From Chlorokybus atmophyticus (lineage: Eukaryota > Streptophyta > Chlorokybophyceae > Chlorokybales > Chlorokybaceae): a DNA stretch of 64,000 bases. Both the position numbers and the translations under genes were made by a program. The stretch covers positions 102,758 through 166,757 of the forward strand of contig RHPI01003728.1 of assembly GCA_009103225.1 (NCBI GenBank), in the 5' to 3' direction. Shown piece by piece: positions 58,844 to 64,000 of the stretch (its first letter is position 1; each line of letters starts with the position of its first letter). The notes beneath the pieces were generated by a model that was not told the DNA's origin, did not search any database, and saw only the letters and a program-made list of their open reading frames with translations.

Positions 58844-59649
58844 GGGTTTGTCGTGCCAGTCGCCTACATGTCGTCCGCTTGTGGCGACGGCAACTTGAAG
58901 TTTGTGCGCGCCACCGTCCTTAACCCCATTTCGGGCGCTTACCTCGACCCCACCATGGTCTTGGACTTTGCGTCGCTGTACCCCAGCATCATGCGCACCC
59001 ACAACCTGGACCATACCACTCCTGTCATGGACCCGAGGGAGCTGGAGGCGGACTCTTTGGTTAAGGTGTACACGTGCAACTGTACGGATGTGTCCGGGGA
59101 GTACGAGTACAAGTTCGTACAGAACAGGGGGACAAGCCTGCTGCCCAAACCGCTGGAAGAGCTCACCAAGTTGCGCAAGGCTACGAAGAGGGTGATGCAA
59201 GAGGCGGTGGACCGGGGGGATACGTTCGTGGAGAAGCTGCACAACGCAGCGCAGCTCTCCCAGAAGGTGGCTTCCAACTCAACGTACGTTTTCTGCAAAT
59301 TGGCTAAGAGCCGAGTTATGCTGCAGTGCAAGCCCTTAGCCATAACAGTGACGACGACCGGGAGGCAGACAAATCGCTTGGTCGAAAAACACCACTCGGC
59401 AACATCGTCTTTGTCAACTGCCTCAGCGTCGCCGAGGCGCGCGACCTAACGATGCGTCTGGCGGAGACGACGACACGTGAGCTATTCAAGGCGCCTATCA
59501 GTCTGGAGATGGAGAACGTATTTTGCCCAATGTTGCTTTTTTGTAAAAAGCGGTACGCTGGCAAGATATATGTGTCACCCGACAAGCCCTCGAAAGTAAG
59601 CGTCATGGGTCTGCAGCTGGTGAGGCGAGACTCGTGCGACTTTGTGTGA
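58844..59649 (+). pseudogene. Family B DNA polymerase, palm-side fragment (pseudogene)
   Basis: Directly after the TRIM the polymerase resumes in the frame left off at the insertion. Motif A is intact (MVLDFASLYPSIM). The finger region NRGTSLLPKPLEELTKLRK follows. Motif B is degenerate (QLSQKVASNSTYVF lacks the usual Tyr-Gly). A frame change occurs near 59330, and motif C is not recognisable: VFVNCLSVAEARDLTM follows where the two catalytic aspartates are expected. A later block PISLEMENVFCPMLLFCKKR matches the family, then the frame stops at 59647-59649. The loss of catalytic motifs and the early end show it cannot encode an active polymerase. Confidence 0.75.
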
Positions 59650-59689
59650 AAAACTCAGAAGCGAGTGCTGGACATGTTGTTTAACACGT

Positions 59690-60406
59690 TGCGAGCGCGA
59701 CCGTGACCGTCGCGCTAGGCTCGACGACGGTGTCGAGCTCCAGAGCCAACTACACCGCGACGCTCGTCCTGAATAGGAGCGACGCGGGCGTGTATGCCGG
59801 AGACAGCGGGCGGCCCCTGAGCTACATTATTCAGGTGAAAGACCCGGCCGGCAACACGACCTCACGACGTCCGCCAACACCTCAATCACGTTCCGGCGGT
59901 CCGCACCTACCTCCTCCATGATGGGTCTCACAAGCAACAACGCCATCAACACAGCGCTCACAAACTCCGGACCACCCTGGCATTCACGGTGCCGGACACC
60001 GCCACGGGCAGCATATCTGTCAGGATCAGCGGACAGAGCGCCACCGTCACCAGCGTGAGCGGCATCCTGTTGCAGGCGCAGGTCGTGCTAAGCTCAGGGT
60101 CCACCGCTGACGGATCGCTGAGATACGTGATCAACGACACGGACCAAGCGGAAAACGTCGCCTCGCCGTTGACGGTCGGCACGAGCACAGGGCTGACCTG
60201 CGAATCTATTAACCCGACGCTTGGCTTCGAGCGTCACCGTGAACGGTGCGACCGGCAAGACATTCACCAAGATCGAGGACGTTGTGTCGATCACGTTTAC
60301 CGTGTCCGACCCGAATGGCGCGTCCAAGACGCCCTCTCTGCGACAGGGCGGGGCGGGCGGCGGAGCTGGCGCTGTCGCTCTGAAGCGCGGCGGCACGATC
60401 ACGTAA
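59690..60406 (+). pseudogene. Ig-like repeat protein fragment, + strand copy
   Basis: Frames give TVALGSTTVSSSRANYTATL, LSYIIQVKDPAGNTT, then after a frame change SITFRRSAPTS, SNNAINTALTNSG, and after another LAFTVPDTATGSISVRISGQ and RYVINDTDQAENV, SITFTVSDPNGAS and a Gly-rich end. The order and words (SITF..SAPT, SNN..NTAL..SG, DTA..I.V..GQSA, D.AGN) match the minus-strand fragment at 52.3-53.6 kb. Several frame changes mark it as decayed. It begins about 40 bases after the polymerase fragment stops and is cut by TRIM copy 2. Confidence 0.6.
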
Positions 60407-60914
60407 TGTCACGAATTGGGATAAATTGTGACAGACCTCACTATGGTAGTGTCTTTTACTACCATAGCCTAGTGGTCGGGCCCCAATTGTTACAATGGCA
60501 TCGGAGCTTGACGTCTTAGGTTCAATTCCCGTAAGGGACTAAGGCAGATCCAAGGCAAAAACAAAAACATTTGGGGCGGCTTGCCCTAGGCTGGGCGCGG
60601 GATCACGACCTGCGCGCCGAGCCAATTCAACCTAAGGCCGCGTAAGCGGTCGCGCTGCGATGGTAGGTCGCGCGGTGAGGATGGCCGTTCGGTCGGTCAG
60701 GACCGTTTGTGGCCCAGATCCAACAGGCCGCAGGCAGACCGATCGTGAGTACGGCCGCAAACACGGCGACGTGGGCTAGTGCCTCATTGGATTATGAGGA
60801 ACTCATGGGTTAAATTGGGGAGGAATGTAACGAATTGGGATAAATTGTGACAGACCTCACTCATGGTAGTGTCTTTTACTATCATAGCCTAGTAGTTGGG
60901 CCCCAATTGCTACA
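60407..60914. mobile_element. Miniature LTR retrotransposon (TRIM), copy 2, about 508 bp
   Basis: LTRs at 60407-60494 and 60826-60914 (88 and 89 bp) begin TGTCACGAATTGGG or TGTAACGAATTGGG and end CCCCAATTGTTACA or CCCCAATTGCTACA. The flanks CGTAA (60402-60406) and CGTAC (60915-60919) are a near-perfect target duplication. The primer-binding site is TGGCATCGGAGCTTGACG at 60496, and the polypurine tract TTGGGGAGGAA precedes the 3' LTR. The first LTR and interior start share GCCTAGTGGT and CATCGGAGCTTGA with copy 1, though the LTRs differ otherwise, so the two belong to one superfamily but distinct subfamilies. No coding capacity. Confidence 0.87.
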
Positions 60915-61440
60915 CGTACGTCACCATCGTCGGCGGCGATGGACGAGGAGGGATATCGTCGATTTCGTTTGGCGAAACACGGCACTGAGGGGGCGGTGGG
61001 GGCATCAGCGGCCAGACTGAAGAGGGTGCCGGAGCAGGCTATGGTGCCGCCGCTCGGATGAGAGGAGCGATCGGCCCGGTAGGGATCAGCAACATGTGCA
61101 GCGCTGGTTTGGCCGGTTTTAACTCAATCGACTACTCGACCCTTGAGATTGGCGTTGGAGTCAACGGCTCAACGGCACCGGCGACGCAGTCCGCGGGTGG
61201 CACAGGCTACGCGCCGGAAAGCGAGGGAGGATACAGCGCGAGCGACATACACCGCGAGCGACACCGGAGGCGCTCGCGGTTAATGACGGATACGCGAGAG
61301 GAGGCGGAGGTGGCAACGACGCGGGCTCCGTGTCCGGCGGCGGAGGGAGCTCGTATCTGAACGGCACTTACGTCACAAATCAGAGCGACGCGACGGATGT
61401 TCACGACTCGTCTGCGGGGGGGGATGTTCCCCGGGTATAA
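60915..61440 (+). pseudogene. Glycine-rich frame, continuation past TRIM copy 2
   Basis: After the second LTR the coding-like sequence resumes (VTIVGGDGRGGISSISFG) and continues in shifted frames as Gly-rich text (GGGGSSYLNGTYVTNQSDAT near 61330-61400; IGPVGISNMCSAGLAGFN near 61075). The GGGGSSYL-type words resemble glycine-rich modules of surface proteins. It appears to be the C-terminal part of the Ig-like protein split by the TRIM. Confidence 0.45.
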
Positions 61441-62290
61441 CGCGTCGTTACGGAGGGCCCAGCTAGTCGGGCGACGTCATCTTGATCACGCCCATTTACT
61501 ATGCTATGTACCATGTATTGTGTGCCACCATCCACGCAAACGTTCTGGAGGCTGTTGGGATTGTCGTCGCTCTTTGCGAATTTTTGTGCCATCTCGTGCG
61601 GGGCGTCCCAAAGCAAGCGCCGGCCACAGAGGCATCGCGACTGACTTGCCATTAGCGACAATGGTGATGCCCGAATGACAATTAATTTGACGGAAGCGCT
61701 GACTCGGCGCTCGTAACTCATCGCAACGATCGGACCAAATTATAGCAGCTGATTGCCGCGGACAAGCACATCAGGATCGTAAAAACATACGTGTCCCATT
61801 GGCCGCGATGAAAAAACGACGCAGCCGCTGCCAGCGGAAGATCAGCGCTCTGGGTTTAATTTTGGTATGTTACGTTGCCAAGCGTAAAATGGCCGAGCAG
61901 TAGCACAAGCGCTAGATTTTCCACGCGCTCAAGAGCAGCACAGACAAGACTCTGGTGATGGAAACGCCAGGCAATGGTAAAAGCTACTACGACGAAGCGC
62001 GTCGCCGCTCATAAGTTCGCGCGGTGGTACCTGAACGGGCACATACCTGGCAAGAGCAGGTGCCGGTCAAAGCCGGTATGCGACTTTGCACTCTGGCTGT
62101 TCGACGCACTGATATGGTACAAGCACGGCGAGTTGGCGCTGGCGCGAGACGCTACCACCCGAGCGGCCGAATGTCGCGTATTGTCCATGATTTTCATGGG
62201 CGCAATAGGCTAACCCTACGCTCCTTCTGTCCAGCAATATACGTCAATTCATCGATTGCAGACGTGCGGTGCAGCTAAAAACGACGGTTC
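61441..62290 (+). other. Unrecognised protein-like fragments
   Basis: Around 61485-61630 a frame gives a hydrophobic stretch (PIYYAMYHVLCATIHANVLE, then VGIVVALCEFLCHLV). Around 61925-62213 frames give TLVMETPGNGKSYYDEARR and KFARWYLNGHIPGKSRCRSK with LWLFDALIWYKHGELALARD. No family is recognised; they may be remnants of the same foreign segment. Confidence 0.3.
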
Positions 62291-62379
62291 TGAGATCCGG
62301 CTTGTGCATCCACGTCTCAAAATGTATCCCCTGCCGACCAATTAAATACTGGTAACGGCCGTGCACCTACACACCGATT

Positions 62380-62660
62380 GACGTCAAAGGACCATAAATG
62401 GTCCGTACCCTCGAACCGGGATTTTCCCCTGCTAAGTGAATTCCGTGGACCATGTCTGGTCGGACTGTCATTGACAGTCCGACCATGCATGGTCGGAAAC
62501 TCACGTGAACGGTCCCATGTTTTTTTGGGGTTGCACTGTCTGGTCCGGCCTGTTTATGGTCGCGTCAGGACCAGGTACGAGCCAGTCAGCGGACCAGGGA
62601 CTTAACAAAAACATTTAGTTTAACAATCATTACTGGTCCGGCCAGCGGACCATTGACCGC
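62380..62660. repeat. Cluster of GGTCC/GGACC palindromes
   Basis: The words GGTCCG, GGACCA and their complements recur about fifteen times in 280 bases. The strongest is GGTCGGACTGTCA, one T, then its exact complement (62458-62484). No coding potential is seen. Confidence 0.65.
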
Positions 62661-62802
62661 AATATTTATTCATAAGCATCAGATGTAATGCAACTGACGG
62701 AAAAGTGCTCTTGAGCCGGCAGCACCGGCCACGCCCGACCTGCGGGGCCGCAGGCTGCAGCGCACGAGGCCGCGGCGTCTGAGAAATGATTAGTGAAGAA
62801 CG

Positions 62803-62873
62803 CATGCATCCACCGAGAGTCGCACCCAAGACCTTTGGCATACAAACACGACACCCTAACCACTAAGCTACAT
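62803..62873 (-). other. tRNA-like sequence, probably a SINE head or tRNA relic
   Basis: On the minus strand the text reads TAGCTTAGTGGTTAGGGTG (a good pol III A box) followed by a B-box-like GGGTGCGACTC with T-stem partners, and ends can pair CATGTA with TGCATG. The anticodon stem does not pair, so it is not called a tRNA gene. Confidence 0.35.
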
Positions 62874-63628
62874 GTGCACGTACCGGCAGGGACGGTGCAG
62901 TACTTGCATAATAGGCTGTATCGACGGCCGCTTGGCGACTGTCGGCGGCGGAGATTGCACAGGAAGTCGGCGTTGTGAATTGACAGGCCCATAGGCAGTG
63001 CATGCACTATCAGTGTGCATAGGCTGTACCAGTATTAATCCACGGTATCACGTTAGTTTACGTCATTATTGATGACACAGGCAGCCGCAACTCGGCGGCT
63101 GCCAAGGTGTGTAAACTACAATGCTTTGTTGGGGGCTGCTCATGAGTATGTAACCTTGTTTGGGGTTGTCAATATTCTGCTTGCGTGCGCATACACACAC
63201 CTACATATGTAAACATTCGTATATGTATACATATACACGTTTACATGATATAAACACGAAACGACGAGCATTGCGGCACCAATGTAGGTATCTACTGGCT
63301 GATTGGACAATATTTGGTCGGGACTGTCAATCATTCTGCGGTCTCATTAGAGCCAAAAAATAGTGATGTGATTTATGTATACTTCTTATACGTCTGTTTA
63401 TATGAGACATACCTTGTACACGGCTCACCCGATGATACGGCTGCTATAGCCATTTATAATGCGTATAAAATTTGGATCCATTCGTGCACACGCTAACATT
63501 CATATATATGCATTATATATATATTTAATGTTCATATATACGTAGTTACTTAGATAAACGCATAGAACATGTTAATGGTGCATGTTCACAGATTTGCAAG
63601 TACACGTACGGTACTATGAAGTATGTTA

Positions 63629-63800
63629 CAGTCTAACCTTGATAAGTGCATATTTGATAAGTGCATATCCGCGATAAGTGCATGGTTTTGCCCGACACCA
63701 ATGCACTCTACTGGTGGTATAAGACAGCGTAAGTGCATATCCGCGATAAGTGCATAGAAAGAGGTGTTCCCGATGGTATGCACTTATCAAGGTTAGACTG
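63629..63800. mobile_element. MITE with 26-bp perfect terminal inverted repeats including TA (Tc1/mariner, pogo/Tigger-like)
   Basis: The left end CAGTCTAACCTTGATAAGTG (from 63629) is the exact reverse complement of the right end (to 63800), and both are flanked by TA (63627-63628 and 63801-63802), as in Tc1/mariner elements. The interior contains four copies of GATAAGTGCAT. It has no coding capacity. Confidence 0.85.
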
Positions 63801-63828
63801 TATTTGCATAGACAGCCCCTTACAGCTT

Positions 63829-63938
63829 AGTTGACAGCCGGCCGGCTGTCAATCAGACGCCGACCAGTTGCGGCTATCCACTTGCGGCTGTTAACGGTGT
63901 ATAGCCGACAGTCGGTGCGGCTGTCGGCTATACACGCC
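63829..63938. repeat. Palindrome and inverted repeat pair
   Basis: TTGACAGCCGGCCGGCTGTCAA is a perfect palindrome near 63831-63852 (written here as its two complementary halves joined at GGCC). GTGTATAGCCGACA pairs with TGTCGGCTATACAC near 63898-63936 around an 11-base loop. These may be ends of another short element. Confidence 0.6.
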
Positions 63939-64000
63939 GTTAATTAACACGTTAAGTGCACTTGTGCAATCAGGCAGTTAGGCAATCTATTGTACCTTAC

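Noticed and set aside
57885-59649. Functional host DNA polymerase delta gene
   Set aside because: No introns, consecutive stops, degenerate motifs B and C and truncated ends exclude a working gene.
57885-59649. Polinton/Maverick protein-primed polymerase
   Set aside because: The exonuclease-to-palm layout and motif A context are delta-like, and no TPR-motif of protein-primed enzymes, integrase or capsid frame was seen nearby.
60522-60532. GGTTCAATTCC as part of a tRNA gene
   Set aside because: It lies inside TRIM copy 2 and no cloverleaf can be drawn around it.
62803-62873. Possible tRNA gene on the minus strand
   Set aside because: A-box and T-arm are tRNA-like but the anticodon stem does not pair and the acceptor stem is out of register.

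Overview
The window is eukaryotic nuclear DNA. Almost every recognisable gene is broken by many short GT-AG introns (a few GC-AG), roughly 60-850 bases long, and protein reading frames can be joined across them with consistent phase. The gene set points to a flagellated alga of the green lineage. It has a CYP710-type sterol C-22 desaturase, a plant-type ureidoglycolate amidohydrolase, a plant-type GH127 arabinofuranosidase, a Shewanella-like phosphatase, a plastid-type ABC1 kinase, the flagellar radial-spoke protein RSPH10B and a multi-doublecortin protein. TAG, TAA and TGA are all used as stops. The species cannot be named from this sequence alone.

Positions 1-51,600 are gene-dense host DNA, largely arranged as alternating divergent and convergent neighbours: 3' end of a protein kinase (+), CYP710 (-), TraB-domain protein (+), UAH (-), GH127 (+), an unrecognised cysteine-rich coding stretch (+), SLP phosphatase (-), a small unrecognised gene (+), ABC1 kinase (+), MIC19-like CHCH protein (-), a seven-repeat doublecortin protein (-), then COX23, PKR1 and MnmA/TRMU tightly packed on +, CTF8 (-), PP5 phosphatase (+), RSPH10B (-) and a DusA-type dihydrouridine synthase (+). 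COX23, PKR1 and TRMU are 38 bases apart and then overlap by one base (TGATG), which suggests one polycistronic transcript. CGG/CCG repeats sit next to several start codons.

From about 51,900 to the end the character changes. Reading frames are intronless or nearly so, degraded and GC-rich. They include inverted fragments of an Ig-like repeat protein, an F-box/leucine-rich fragment, a delta-like family B DNA polymerase pseudogene and a glycine-rich frame. This looks like a decayed endogenous large-DNA-virus segment (inference). It has been invaded by mobile DNA. Two miniature LTR retrotransposons (TRIMs) of about 500 bp have 79-89 bp LTRs, a primer-binding site, a polypurine tract and target duplications; one sits inside the polymerase and the other in the Ig-like/glycine-rich frame. 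There is also a 172-bp MITE with 26-bp terminal inverted repeats counting the TA, a 261-bp tandem duplication, palindromic arrays and AT microsatellites.

Three assembly gaps (16,208-16,381; 33,925-34,058; 54,630-54,659) limit gene models; two of them lie in poly-C or poly-G tracts. No rRNA gene, convincing tRNA gene or CRISPR array was seen.
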